Origin: Gordonia sp. SL306
Lineage (GTDB): Bacteria > Actinomycetota > Actinomycetes > Mycobacteriales > Mycobacteriaceae
Length of the DNA: 64,000 bases
Assembly (NCBI RefSeq): GCF_026625785.1
Contig: NZ_CP113063.1
Span: 5,022,001-5,086,000, forward strand
Reading direction: 5' to 3'
Shown here: positions 18,207 through 26,330 of the stretch, piece after piece
Numbering within the stretch: position 1 is the stretch's first letter
How the letters are laid out: each line of letters begins with the position of its first letter
Translations under genes and position numbers: made by a program
The notes under the pieces: generated by a model
Seen by the model: the letters and a program-made list of their open reading frames with translations, nothing else
The model's database searches: none
What the model was told of the DNA's origin: nothing

Positions 18207-19906
18207 GTTCGCCCCGGTCCGCGTGGACCGTGCTGTCGGTCCAGACGATCGTCGCCGTGGTCGCGGGCATCGCCATGTGGGCAGCCTTTCCGCCCCGCAA
18301 CCTCTGGTTCCTCGCGGTCGTCGGCCTCGGCCTGATGGCGGTCCTCCTGGGCGCCGGTCGCCCACGGGTCCGCACCGGGGCGTGGCTCGGCTTCGTCTTC
18401 GGACTGGCATTCTTCGTACCCCTGCTCCCGTGGATCGGCGTGTACGTCGGGCCGCTGCCGTGGCTGGCGCTCGCCGCGGTGCTGTCGGTGTACCTCGCGT
18501 TGTTCGGGGTGATCGCGGTGCTCACCATGCGGCTGCCGGTCCCGCCCGTCTGGTTCACCCTGTCCTGGGTGGCGGTCGAGGGTGTGCGATCGGCCTTCCC
18601 ATTCGGCGGATTTCCTTGGGGGAGAGCGGCATTCAGTCAGGTCGACGGACCGTTGCTACCCATGGCATCGGTCTTGGGCGCGCCTGGGCTCTCGGCCGCG
18701 GTGGCGCTCCTGGGTGCGTCGATCGCGTGGTTGTGTCAGATCGCCTTCAGGGCTGTCCGCGACGGCGAGTACCACGGTCGAACGGTGGTCCGCGGAGCCG
18801 CACTGGCCGTGGTCCTCGCCCTGATCGGCCCGGTCTCCGCCATCGCACTGACCCCCGGCACCGTCGACCGCAACGTCGCGTCGTCGTCGGCACAGGTGTC
18901 GGCGGTCCAGGGCAATGTGCCCCGGCTCGGACTGGAGTTCAACGCACAGCGACGCGCGGTTCTCGACAACCATGTCCGGCAGACCGAACGACTAGCCGAC
19001 GCCATTCGGAGCGGCAACGCCGAGCAACCCGACTTCGTGGCGTGGCCGGAGAATGCCTCGGACATCTCACCGCTGACCAACCCGGACGCCGCGCAGGAGA
19101 TCACCGCGGCGTCGGTGTCGGTCGGCGCGCCGATCCTGGTGGGCACCCTGGTGATGAATCCCGACGGTCGGCCGACCAACACCGTTCTGGTCTGGGATCA
19201 GGAACGCGGCCCCGTCGATCGCTACGACAAGCACATCATCCAGCCCTTCGGCGAGTATCTGCCGTGGCGCGGCTTCTTCCGGAAGTTCTCCTCGTATGCG
19301 GACATGGCAGGCAACTTCCGGCCGGGTTCCGGATCGTCGACGCTGACCGTGCCGGGGCGGTCGGGACCAGTGCAGGTCGGCGTCTCGACGTGCTGGGAGG
19401 TCGCCTTCGACAGATCGGCGCGCGCGGCGGTCGACGACGGCGCCCAGATCCTCTATGTGCCGACCAACAATGCGACGTTCGGCCGCACCGAGATGACCTA
19501 TCAGCAGCTCGCCATGTCGCAGGTGCGAGCAGTCGAACACGGACGTGCCGTTGTGGTCGCCGCCACCAGCGGTGTCAGCGCGATCATCGATCCCGACGGG
19601 ATGATCACCGCTCAGAGCGGCATCTTCAGCCCTGCGGTGCTGTCGAGCCGGTTGCCCTTGCGCAGCGACACCACGCCGGCGACGCGGTTGGGGAGCTGGC
19701 CGCAGACCGTGGCGATGATCATCGCGGCGGTGGGGCTTTTGTTCGCGGTGGGACGGCATACTAGGTTCTCATTCAGGCAACGCAGCCCACATCGCCGAGT
19801 CACAGACCCCGCTTCCGCGGACCTGGCGCAGCCCGTCGGCCAGGCAGTGACGAAGGACCACGCGGGGCCCGAAGATCAAGCGAAGGAGCTCGGTGGCATT
19901 GGGTAG
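18203..19906 (+). CDS. lnt: Apolipoprotein N-acyltransferase Lnt
   Basis: The product is 567 aa. An N-terminal membrane domain of several helices (up to ~residue 215) is followed by a periplasmic-side nitrilase domain. The catalytic triad is visible: Glu ~283 in AWPENASD, Lys ~343 in [15 protein letters not shown] and Cys ~397 in [10 protein letters not shown] last helix ([16 protein letters not shown]) is followed by a ~50-residue charged tail. It adds the third acyl chain to mature lipoproteins. In M. tuberculosis this domain is fused to Ppm1; here the two are separate genes overlapping by 14 bp. Confidence 0.92.
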   Translation: MSSPRSAWTVLSVQTIVAVVAGIAMWAAFPPRNLWFLAVVGLGLMAVLLGAGRPRVRTGAWLGFVFGLAFFVPLLPWIGVYVGPLPWLALAAVLSVYLALFGVIAVLTMRLPVPPVWFTLSWVAVEGVRSAFPFGGFPWGRAAFSQVDGPLLPMASVLGAPGLSAAVALLGASIAWLCQIAFRAVRDGEYHGRTVVRGAALAVVLALIGPVSAIALTPGTVDRNVASSSAQVSAVQGNVPRLGLEFNAQRRAVLDNHVRQTERLADAIRSGNAEQPDFVAWPENASDISPLTNPDAAQEITAASVSVGAPILVGTLVMNPDGRPTNTVLVWDQERGPVDRYDKHIIQPFGEYLPWRGFFRKFSSYADMAGNFRPGSGSSTLTVPGRSGPVQVGVSTCWEVAFDRSARAAVDDGAQILYVPTNNATFGRTEMTYQQLAMSQVRAVEHGRAVVVAATSGVSAIIDPDGMITAQSGIFSPAVLSSRLPLRSDTTPATRLGSWPQTVAMIIAAVGLLFAVGRHTRFSFRQRSPHRRVTDPASADLAQPVGQAVTKDHAGPEDQAKELGGIG

Positions 19907-20735
19907 TCAGACACCCGGGAATGAGCAACCGGGGAACAATCAGCCGGCGGGCAGGGCCTCCCACGAGGACATGCAGGCCGTTGTCGGGGCGCAGGGCGAA
20001 CGCGCCCTGGTCGTCATCCCGACGTTCAACGAGCGCGAGAACCTGCCCGGCATCGTCACCCGCCTGCACGCGGCTCTTCCGGGTGCCCATGTCCTCGTCG
20101 TCGACGACTCCAGTCCGGACGGCACCGGCGACGTCGCGGAGAGCATCGCCGCGCAGGACACGGCCAAACGCGTCCATGTCCTGCACCGCACGGAGAAGGA
20201 CGGTCTGGGCAAGGCCTATCTGGCCGGATTCGCGTGGGGTCTCGCCCGCGAATACGCGGTCATCATCGAGATGGACGCAGATGGCAGTCACGCGCCCGAG
20301 CAGCTCGGTCGATTGCTCGAAGCGGTCAATGCCGGTGCCGACCTGGTGATCGGGTCACGGTATGTGTCGGGCGGAGAGCTGGTGAACTGGCCGAAACGTC
20401 GGGAGTTCCTGTCCCGCGGGGCCAACACCTATGCGCGTCTCGCGCTCGGCGCGAAGGTGCACGACATCACCGCCGGATTCCGCGCCTATCGGAGAACCGT
20501 CCTGGAGAAGATCGATCTGGGATCGGTTGAATCGGCCGGTTACTGTTTTCAGATCGACCTGGCGTGGCGGGCGGTCCGGGCCGGCTTCGACGTCCGAGAG
20601 GTCCCGATCACCTTCACCGAACGCGAGGTCGGCGAATCCAAGATGAGCGGTGGCGTGATGACCGAGGCGTTCCTGATGGTCGCGCGGTGGGGACTGGAGA
20701 GCCGGCTGGAACGGTTCGGACTCCGTAAGAACTGA
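19893..20735 (+). CDS. ppm1: Polyprenol-monophosphomannose synthase (Ppm1, GT2)
   Basis: The product is 280 aa with a GTG start inside the lnt tail. A ~35-residue polar extension precedes the GT-A domain. [16 protein letters not shown] starts the fold, [15 protein letters not shown] and [13 protein letters not shown] carry the nucleotide/metal aspartates, and [10 protein letters not shown] and [17 protein letters not shown] are DPM-synthase motifs. It makes polyprenyl-phosphate mannose, the mannose donor for lipomannan, lipoarabinomannan and protein mannosylation. There is no C-terminal membrane anchor, so it probably docks on Lnt. Confidence 0.93.
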   Translation: MALGSQTPGNEQPGNNQPAGRASHEDMQAVVGAQGERALVVIPTFNERENLPGIVTRLHAALPGAHVLVVDDSSPDGTGDVAESIAAQDTAKRVHVLHRTEKDGLGKAYLAGFAWGLAREYAVIIEMDADGSHAPEQLGRLLEAVNAGADLVIGSRYVSGGELVNWPKRREFLSRGANTYARLALGAKVHDITAGFRAYRRTVLEKIDLGSVESAGYCFQIDLAWRAVRAGFDVREVPITFTEREVGESKMSGGVMTEAFLMVARWGLESRLERFGLRKN

Positions 20736-20784
20736 CGTCGGGCGTCACCCGACACCGGGGGATCACCGACAGGCTGCAGACGAG

Positions 20785-20819
20785 AACGGCCGGATGAGAC
20801 GAGGTCTCATCCGGCCGTT
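20785..20819. terminator. Perfect 16-bp hairpin between convergent ppm1 and rbpA
   Basis: AACGGCCGGATGAGAC pairs perfectly with GTCTCATCCGGCCGTT around a GAG loop. It sits 49 bp after the ppm1 stop and 11 bp after the rbpA stop, so it can serve both strands. Confidence 0.9.
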
Positions 20820-20830
20820 GTCGACTGCGA

Positions 20831-21175
20831 TCAGTTCGTGACGCCCTTGCGGCGCTGCTTGAGCAGGTCGAGGCGCTCGTTGAGCAGCACCTCGAGCTCC
20901 TCCTCGGAGCGGCGTTCGAGCAGCATGTCCCAGTGGGTGCGCGGCGGCTTGGTCTTCTTCTCCTCGGGCTCAGCGCCCTCGAGCAGAGTGCCTTCCATGC
21001 CGTTCTTGCACGGCCACTTCGACGGCACCTCGGCGTCGTCGGCGAATGGGACGTCGAAGATCTCGCCGTTGTCGGTGCGGTACTGGACGATACGTCGTGG
21101 TGCGAGGTCGTGATCGCGATCGGTCTCGTAGCTCACCGCACCGAGGCGGCTACCTCGAAGTACTCGATCTGCCAT
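20831..21175 (-). CDS. rbpA: RNA polymerase-binding protein RbpA
   Basis: The product is 114 aa. The N-terminal tail MADRVLRGSRLGAVSYETD, the RbpA core domain (QYRTDNGEIFDVPFADDAEVPSKWPCKNGMEG) and the C-terminal sigma-interaction helix (THWDMLLERRSEEELEVLLNERL) are all present. It binds the β subunit and group 1/2 sigma factors and stabilises open complexes, and it is restricted to Actinobacteria. ATG 21175 follows AGAGGA, and a TTG 6 bp earlier is not needed. A long leader (~100 nt) separates it from a TAGAAT box. Confidence 0.96.
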   Translation of the reverse strand: MADRVLRGSRLGAVSYETDRDHDLAPRRIVQYRTDNGEIFDVPFADDAEVPSKWPCKNGMEGTLLEGAEPEEKKTKPPRTHWDMLLERRSEEELEVLLNERLDLLKQRRKGVTN

Positions 21176-21280
21176 GGACAATTCCTCTCAAACATTTCGT
21201 CGGGCGCTGACGCTGACAAGCGGGCCCATCGCTATCGGGCACCGGGAGTGCGTGCGGCACCTCGGCACTGAACACAAATC

Positions 21281-21286
21281 ATTCTA
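21281..21286 (-). promoter_or_regulatory. Candidate -10 box for rbpA
   Basis: On the minus strand the hexamer is TAGAAT, a near-consensus -10 box, about 105 nt before the rbpA start. No clear -35 box was seen at 17-18 nt spacing. Confidence 0.45.
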
Positions 21287-21343
21287 CGCGTCCGTCAGGG
21301 CTCGCCGGGCGAGCCACGGACGGCGACGTCACGGGGCCCCGGG

Positions 21344-21349
21344 TACGGT
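21344..21349 (+). promoter_or_regulatory. -10 box of a leaderless transcript (zinc-finger gene)
   Basis: TACGGT ends 7 nt before the GTG at 21357. Confidence 0.45.
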
Positions 21350-21356
21350 CATAACC

Positions 21357-21689
21357 GTGGACGACCCTCGCCGACGCCCGTACTCGTGCGCATGGTGTGG
21401 GCGCAGCATGATCGACTCGAACCAGGGCAGGCGACGCAAATACTGCAAGCAATCCTGCCGTCAACGCGCCTATGAACAGAGAGCGCTCACGCAGGGCACT
21501 TCTATTCCCGTCGACGCGGTGATCTTGACGGCCGCCGAGGCCGACGCGTTCGGTGATCGGATGTTCGCGCTCCGATGCGCCGCCGAAGACCTGGTCACCG
21601 CAGTCTCGGAACGCGCGGACGTGGCCACCCTCAACTCGCTCGGCGACGATCTGCTGTCACTCGCACGTGAAGCCGAGCGACTACGGTGA
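21357..21689 (+). CDS. Small zinc-finger protein, function unknown
   Basis: The product is 110 aa from GTG 21357. The frame is open further upstream, but that part overlaps the rbpA leader. The N-terminal third has C11-x2-C14 (YSCAWCGRSM) and C30-x3-C34 (RKYCKQSCRQRAYEQR), a treble-clef zinc site rich in Arg and Lys. The rest is helical (AEADAFGDRMFALRCAAEDLV; LNSLGDDLLSLAREAERL). I do not recognise a named family. The basic zinc knuckle suggests nucleic-acid binding. It overlaps the DUF475 gene by 4 bp and is probably co-transcribed with it. Confidence 0.75.
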   Translation: MDDPRRRPYSCAWCGRSMIDSNQGRRRKYCKQSCRQRAYEQRALTQGTSIPVDAVILTAAEADAFGDRMFALRCAAEDLVTAVSERADVATLNSLGDDLLSLAREAERLR

Positions 21690-22834
21690 TCCTCCGGATC
21701 TTCGGGCTGTCCGCGCTGGTCACTCTCGCGGCGCTGCTGGTGGCGTATCTGTACCAGGGATGGACCGGTCTGGCCCTCTGCGCGATCCTCGGCATCCTCG
21801 AGGTGTCGCTGTCCTTCGACAACGCGGTCATCAACGCGACGGTGCTCGAGCGCATGAGCCGGTTCTGGCAGCGGATGTTCCTGACCGTCGGTGTGATCAT
21901 CGCGGTCTTCGGGATGCGGCTGCTGTTCCCGCTGGCGATCGTGTGGATCACCGGCGGGCTCAATCCCGTCGAGGCCTTTCGCCTGGCCATGAATCCGCCT
22001 GCGGGTGACGCGGAGTACTTCCCTGACGGCACCCCGAGCTACGAGACGATCCTGCTGGAGGCGCATCCGCAGATCGCGGCCTTCGGAGGCATGTTCCTCC
22101 TCCTGTTGTTCCTGAACTTCGTCCTCAGCAACCGCGAGATCACCTGGTTGTCGTGGATCGAGAAGCCACTGGGCCGGCTGGGCCGACTCGATCAGCTGTC
22201 GATCGTTCTCGCGGCCATCACGCTCGTCGTCGTCGGGGAGTACCTGGTGCCCGACGACGGTCGTGCCACCGTGCTCATCTCCGGCCTGCTCGGCATGATC
22301 ACCTACATTCTCGTCGACGGCCTGAGTTCGCTGTTCGAGAGTGAACAACCGGGCAGCGACGATCACCTGTCGTCCGCGGAGGCCACCATGGCCGAGGCGG
22401 GCTCGGCACGACGACCGAGCCCGGTGACCGTGGCCGTCGGCAAAGCCGGCTTCTTCCTGTTCCTCTACCTCGAGGTGCTCGATGCGTCGTTCTCCTTCGA
22501 CGGGGTGATCGGAGCCTTCGCGATCACACCCGACCCGATCATCATCGCCCTCGGCCTCGGTTTCATCGGCGCCATGTTCGTCCGGTCGATCACGATCTAT
22601 CTGGTCCGTCAGGGCACGCTCGGTCAGTACCGCTACCTCGAGCACGGGGCGCATTGGGCGATCGGCGCTCTCGCGGCGATCCTGCTGCTCAGCGTCCACA
22701 TCCACATCAACGAGGTCATCACCGGCCTGGTGGGCGTCGCATTCATCGGTGCGTCGCTGGCCAGCAGTATCTGGGCCAATCGCCGGGATCAACGCCGCAA
22801 GGAACGCAGGACGCAGGTCGGGGTCGCGCAGTGA
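21686..22834 (+). CDS. DUF475 (TerC-related) integral membrane protein
   Basis: The product is 382 aa with a GTG start overlapping the previous stop. Multiple hydrophobic helices run along the chain. Two copies of a helix with acidic residues, GILEVSLSFDNAVINATVLE near residue 35 and YLEVLDASFSFDGVIGAFAI near residue 265, are the E-x2-LSFDN and E-x2-DASFSFD signatures of DUF475 and TerC-type transporters. Related proteins are proposed metal (Mn2+) exporters or tellurium-resistance components. Metal transport is inferred from that relationship only. Confidence 0.85.
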   Translation: MILRIFGLSALVTLAALLVAYLYQGWTGLALCAILGILEVSLSFDNAVINATVLERMSRFWQRMFLTVGVIIAVFGMRLLFPLAIVWITGGLNPVEAFRLAMNPPAGDAEYFPDGTPSYETILLEAHPQIAAFGGMFLLLLFLNFVLSNREITWLSWIEKPLGRLGRLDQLSIVLAAITLVVVGEYLVPDDGRATVLISGLLGMITYILVDGLSSLFESEQPGSDDHLSSAEATMAEAGSARRPSPVTVAVGKAGFFLFLYLEVLDASFSFDGVIGAFAITPDPIIIALGLGFIGAMFVRSITIYLVRQGTLGQYRYLEHGAHWAIGALAAILLLSVHIHINEVITGLVGVAFIGASLASSIWANRRDQRRKERRTQVGVAQ

Positions 22835-22902
22835 GGCGACCCGCGATCGAGTCACGCCCCGGGCGGAGCGTCCGCGTCCGCGGTGGCCGTCGGGTACCGG
22901 GC

Positions 22903-22908
22903 TAGACT
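22903..22908 (+). promoter_or_regulatory. -10 box of a leaderless transcript (adenylyl cyclase)
   Basis: TAGACT ends 7 nt before the GTG at 22916. Confidence 0.5.
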
Positions 22909-22915
22909 TCACGTC

Positions 22916-23746
22916 GTGACCGGTACGGACGGAGACGCGGTGGCATCGGGGGAGCAGCGGGACGATCGACCTGCGGCCGCGCGCCCGAGCCGGCGGGCGG
23001 CCGACGCTCTCGCGAGATCCGATGCGAACGCCGGCGCGGTACGTGCCGCACGAGCGGCACGCAGCCTCATCCCGGATTCCCGGTCCGCCCCGCCGGGTGG
23101 CCGCGCGTCGGATCGGGTCGCCCGCCTGATCGGTGAATCCCGTCCGGACCGCCCCAGTGTGCTGCGGGAACTGGGCCTCGGCGCGGTTCAGGTGTGGCAG
23201 GCGCTCGTCTCCCGTCGTCCTTTCCGCGACGACGACCCGGTACCGGCCACGATCCTGTTCACCGATCTGGTGGGGTTCTCCACGTGGGCTCTCGATGCCG
23301 GAGACGACCAGGTCCTGCGACTGCTCGCCCAGGTGAACGACGTGACCGAATCCGTGGTCACCGCTCGCGCCGGCAGTGTCGTCAAACAACTGGGCGACGG
23401 TTCGATGGCGGTCTTCCTCGACGGGACCGAGGCCATCGAGGCCGCGTACGAGGCCATCTGTGCGGTGAGCGCGTTGACCATCGACGGTTATCGTCCACAG
23501 CTGCGGGCGGGGCTGCACACCGGGACACCGCGCGCGGTCGGCGACGACTTCCTCGGCGTGGACGTCAACATCGCGGCGCGGGTCGCCGACGCCGCCGGCC
23601 CCGGCGAACTCCTGGTGAGCGATGCCACCCTCGCATCCGCGGACGCCGAGAAGTATCACCGGCGCAGGCGCAGGTTCAAGGCGAAAGGCGTACCACGCGA
23701 TCTGGAGGTCTTCGCCGTGGTGCCCCGCTATGACGCCGGTACTTGA
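22916..23746 (+). CDS. Class III adenylyl cyclase (cytoplasmic)
   Basis: The product is 276 aa from GTG 22916. Residues 1-~70 are Arg/Ala-rich and probably disordered. A short helical linker (VLRELGLGAVQVWQALVS) precedes the cyclase homology domain at ~110-270. Both metal aspartates (D117 in FTDLVGFSTW, D161 in LGDGSMAVF), the adenine-selecting Lys157 and Asp216 (GVDVNIAAR), and the transition-state Asn218 and Arg222 are present. It should therefore be an active, adenine-specific cyclase making cAMP. There is no membrane segment or other sensor domain. Confidence 0.88.
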   Translation: MTGTDGDAVASGEQRDDRPAAARPSRRAADALARSDANAGAVRAARAARSLIPDSRSAPPGGRASDRVARLIGESRPDRPSVLRELGLGAVQVWQALVSRRPFRDDDPVPATILFTDLVGFSTWALDAGDDQVLRLLAQVNDVTESVVTARAGSVVKQLGDGSMAVFLDGTEAIEAAYEAICAVSALTIDGYRPQLRAGLHTGTPRAVGDDFLGVDVNIAARVADAAGPGELLVSDATLASADAEKYHRRRRRFKAKGVPRDLEVFAVVPRYDAGT

Positions 23747-23962
23747 CGCCGGTGCCTGACGCCACGCGTCGTAGCGGGCATCGAGTTGGTCATCTGCAGA
23801 TCGTGGACCATTCGCTCACAGGTCACTTCGACGTCTGCTCATCTGGTGACACTGGTCGGTGACTCGGCGCACAATGGGTTGGTGCCTGTACGGGCGACCG
23901 CGTCGAGTCGGCGGCGCGGGTCGCCGCGGGTGGCAGTGTCCGGAAGACAATCGCGGGACGTG

Positions 23963-24190
23963 ATGGCAATGGACAACAAGCAGCAGCAGATGCTGGCATT
24001 CGAAACTGATTGGTACCAACTCGGCGGCGGCTCGTCGCGCGTGATCACCGAGCGGTTCGGCCTCACCGATCGCGACTTCTTCAGTGAGGTCGACCGGATC
24101 GTCGCGTCGGATCCGCCTCCCTCGCTGACGCATTCGGAGTTGGGCAGGATGCGCAGTGTGATCCGTCGCCGACTGTGGATGGCGCGCTGA
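23963..24190 (+). CDS. DUF3263 family small protein
   Basis: The product is 75 aa. The core (QQQMLAFETDWYQLGGG; ITERFGLTDRDFFSEVDRIV; MRSVIRRRLWMAR) matches actinobacterial DUF3263 proteins. These small acidic/basic helical proteins have no assigned role and look like a sigma- or HTH-type fold. The start is uncertain: GTG 23960, ATG 23963 and ATG 23969 are adjacent. The open frame reaches back to 23786, but that part is low in complexity and unlike the family. Confidence 0.7.
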   Translation: MAMDNKQQQMLAFETDWYQLGGGSSRVITERFGLTDRDFFSEVDRIVASDPPPSLTHSELGRMRSVIRRRLWMAR

Positions 24191-24248
24191 ACCCAGCTGT
24201 CGGCACGGGTGCCCGACGGAAGTGCTCGACTCCGGGCCTCTCGGACGC

Positions 24249-24254
24249 TAATCT
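24249..24254 (+). promoter_or_regulatory. Candidate -10 box for the DUF2236 gene
   Basis: TAATCT lies about 52 nt before the ATG at 24306, which has a GGAGG ribosome site. Confidence 0.45.
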
Positions 24255-24305
24255 GACAACAGCAGTCCTCAGAATGCTTGTCGTCTGAATTCGTGGAGGT
24301 CCGAC

Positions 24306-25307
24306 ATGACGGTCACACAGCCCTCGCCGACCGAGTCCGCCGGCGCGGTGATCTCGCACGCCGACGACGAGATCGAGCTCATCCCGCCGGACTCGCTGAC
24401 CGCCGAGCTCACCGGGCGGTTCACCTTCTTGCCGGTCAACGGCGCGGCCTTCGTGATGCAGGTGATGCACCCGACCATCGGCGACATCGTCGGGAAGTAC
24501 TCGGTGTTCCGGACAGATCCGCTCGGGCGCGCCGTTCGCTCGATCGATTCCGTGCTGCGCTGGGTCTACGGCGGCACCGAGGCGATCGAAGAGGGCAAGC
24601 GACTGCGGCGGATGCACCAGCCCCTCCAGATGCGGAACGCGCAGGGTGCTCACATCAGCGCCCTGAACCCCGAGGCCTACCAGTGGGTCATCGCCACGGC
24701 CTTTCCCACCTCGTGCAGCGCCGCGCCGCTGATCCTCGGGCGGGAGTTCACCGCTCCCGAACGCGACGAGGTCTTCCGGGACAACCGGCGGATCGCGAAG
24801 ATCGTGCAGGTACCGATGCGCGGCTATCCCGAATCGATCGAGGAGTTCTGGCGGTATTACGACGACATGGTCGAGAACACCTTGGTCGCGCATCCGGTGG
24901 CCCTCGACCTGATCGCCCAGATGAAGGCGGCGCCGAGGCTCGACGGCGCAGTCCCGCCCCCCGTGCTCCGGCTGGCCAACACGGTCGCGCGGGTCGCCGC
25001 CGTCCCGGTCCAGAAGCTGAACTACCTGACCACCGTCGGCGTCATGGAGCCACGCGTACGCGAGATCCTCGGCTTGTCGTGGAGCGCCGACGAGCAGCGT
25101 GAACTGGAGCGGATCCACTCGGCCATCCGGTTGTCGTACCGAGTCCTGCCCGAGCGGCTCACCTACTTCCCGCTGGCCTATCACGCGCGCCGCCACCACG
25201 CCGCCATACAGGCGATGAAGCGCCGCGAAGGCGCCGGTGCCGCCTACAAGGTCGCAGACCGCGCAGGCGCCCCCGCCGCAGGCCAGGGGCCGCCCGCGAA
25301 GTTCTAA
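24306..25307 (+). CDS. DUF2236 / MpaB-type oxygenase family protein
   Basis: The product is 333 aa. It fits the DUF2236 fold shared by the latex-clearing protein and the mycophenolic-acid protein MpaB. The AAFVMQVMHPTIGDIVGKYSVFRTDPLGRAVRS-type N-terminal region is typical, and the conserved F-x-x-RMHQPLQ (RRMHQPLQMR) is followed by ALNPEAYQWVIATAF and a C-terminal RLTYFPLAYHARRHHA. Characterised relatives are haem-containing and cleave C=C or aliphatic chains. Haem binding and substrate here are inferred. GGAGG precedes the ATG. Confidence 0.8.
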   Translation: MTVTQPSPTESAGAVISHADDEIELIPPDSLTAELTGRFTFLPVNGAAFVMQVMHPTIGDIVGKYSVFRTDPLGRAVRSIDSVLRWVYGGTEAIEEGKRLRRMHQPLQMRNAQGAHISALNPEAYQWVIATAFPTSCSAAPLILGREFTAPERDEVFRDNRRIAKIVQVPMRGYPESIEEFWRYYDDMVENTLVAHPVALDLIAQMKAAPRLDGAVPPPVLRLANTVARVAAVPVQKLNYLTTVGVMEPRVREILGLSWSADEQRELERIHSAIRLSYRVLPERLTYFPLAYHARRHHAAIQAMKRREGAGAAYKVADRAGAPAAGQGPPAKF

Positions 25308-25310
25308 ACT
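25305..25310 (+). promoter_or_regulatory. -10 box overlapping the DUF2236 stop codon
   Basis: TAAACT uses the TAA stop of the upstream gene as its first bases and ends 6 nt before the GTG at 25317. Confidence 0.5.
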
Positions 25311-25316
25311 GGGCTG

Positions 25317-25586
25317 GTGCCGTTTTCCGACGATGACCTCGACGCGTTCTATCGGGACATCGAGGCGCGCACCGCCGCGTCACCTCCTCGACGCCGTCGA
25401 CGAATCGGTGTCGAGCGGCGTCGTGCCCCAGTGTGCCCGACCCCGGAGAAGGACTCGTTCTCCGCGGAGATGTCTGCGCGCGACAGTATTGCGCGAATTC
25501 GCCACCGTGTCCCTCCCGACGTCACTCTGCGTTGCTATGAATGTGTTTGCGGCTCATGGCATATCACGAGCCGGTCGCCACGGTGA
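25317..25586 (+). CDS. Small conserved-type hypothetical protein with a CxxCxCG motif
   Basis: The product is 89 aa with a GTG start. It has an acidic N-terminus (FSDDDLDAFYRDIEA), a basic middle (PPRRRRRIGVERRR) and a C-terminal CYECVCGSWHITSR that could hold zinc. I do not recognise the family. Its last 31 bp overlap the start of the VOC gene in another frame, so the two are probably translated together. A leaderless promoter signature supports it as a real gene. Confidence 0.6.
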   Translation: MPFSDDDLDAFYRDIEARTAASPPRRRRRIGVERRRAPVCPTPEKDSFSAEMSARDSIARIRHRVPPDVTLRCYECVCGSWHITSRSPR

Positions 25587-26260
25587 CCCGACTCGCGGCC
25601 GCCGGCGCGGTGATCGATCTGGCCACCGTCGACACGGTGGCCACCGCCGACGCGTATGCCCGTTTGCTGGGCGGTGTGGCGTCGACGTCGTCGTCCGTGG
25701 GCAACGGGTCGATCCGATGGCATGCGGTGAACGCGAACGACACCCACCGAGTGTCGTTCGGCGTCGCTGACCGCGTCGCGGCCGAGAGACTGCTCGACCG
25801 CCGCGGGCTGTCGCGCGATGAGCCGGTCGCGGTCACCGACGACGTCGGCTTGGTGGAGGCAGGCGACGGCGAGCTCGAGGCCATCGATCATCTCGTCTTC
25901 ACCGCGCACTCCCGCGATCACGCGCTGGCGGTTTTCGGGGCCTGTCTGGACCTCGATTTCCGGCTCGATCGGGAGATCGGCGACGGCGCACGCCAACTGT
26001 TCTTCCGGGCAGCCGATCTCGTGGTGGAGGTGGTGACCGACTCCGCGCCGGCGGGTGATCCGCAGCCCTGCGCATTGTGGGGTGTCGCGTGGCGATCGCG
26101 AGATGCCGCGGTGACGCACCGTCGGCTGGCCGATCTCGGAGTGCCGACGAGCGAGGTCAGGACCGGACGAAAGCCGGGCACGCGGCTGTTCACCGTCCGT
26201 GATCGCGCCCTCGCCACCCGGACCGTGGTGATCGAGACGGAATCACGTCACGCGGAGTAA
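25556..26260 (+). CDS. VOC (glyoxalase-like) superfamily protein, two-module
   Basis: The product is 234 aa. An N-terminal module (VIDLATVDTVATADAYARLLGG...RVSFGVAD) and a second one (LEAIDHLVFTAHSRDHALAVFGACLDLDFRL...VVEVVTDS) follow the βαβββ vicinal-oxygen-chelate pattern, in the glyoxalase-like-domain-3 style. H117-type and E-type metal residues are only partly conserved, so the reaction cannot be named. ATG 25556 is chosen over a GTG-like start 15 bp upstream. Confidence 0.72.
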   Translation: MAYHEPVATVTRLAAAGAVIDLATVDTVATADAYARLLGGVASTSSSVGNGSIRWHAVNANDTHRVSFGVADRVAAERLLDRRGLSRDEPVAVTDDVGLVEAGDGELEAIDHLVFTAHSRDHALAVFGACLDLDFRLDREIGDGARQLFFRAADLVVEVVTDSAPAGDPQPCALWGVAWRSRDAAVTHRRLADLGVPTSEVRTGRKPGTRLFTVRDRALATRTVVIETESRHAE

Positions 26261-26330
26261 GCACGGATCCTGTCGACCTGCGTGGACCGACCGTTCGGAC
26301 GTTTGCGAGATCAGATGGAAGACTGGACCC

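Noticed and set aside
21470-23659. 729-aa minus-strand frame
   Set aside because: Antisense to the DUF475 and adenylyl cyclase genes; low-complexity Arg/Asp composition.
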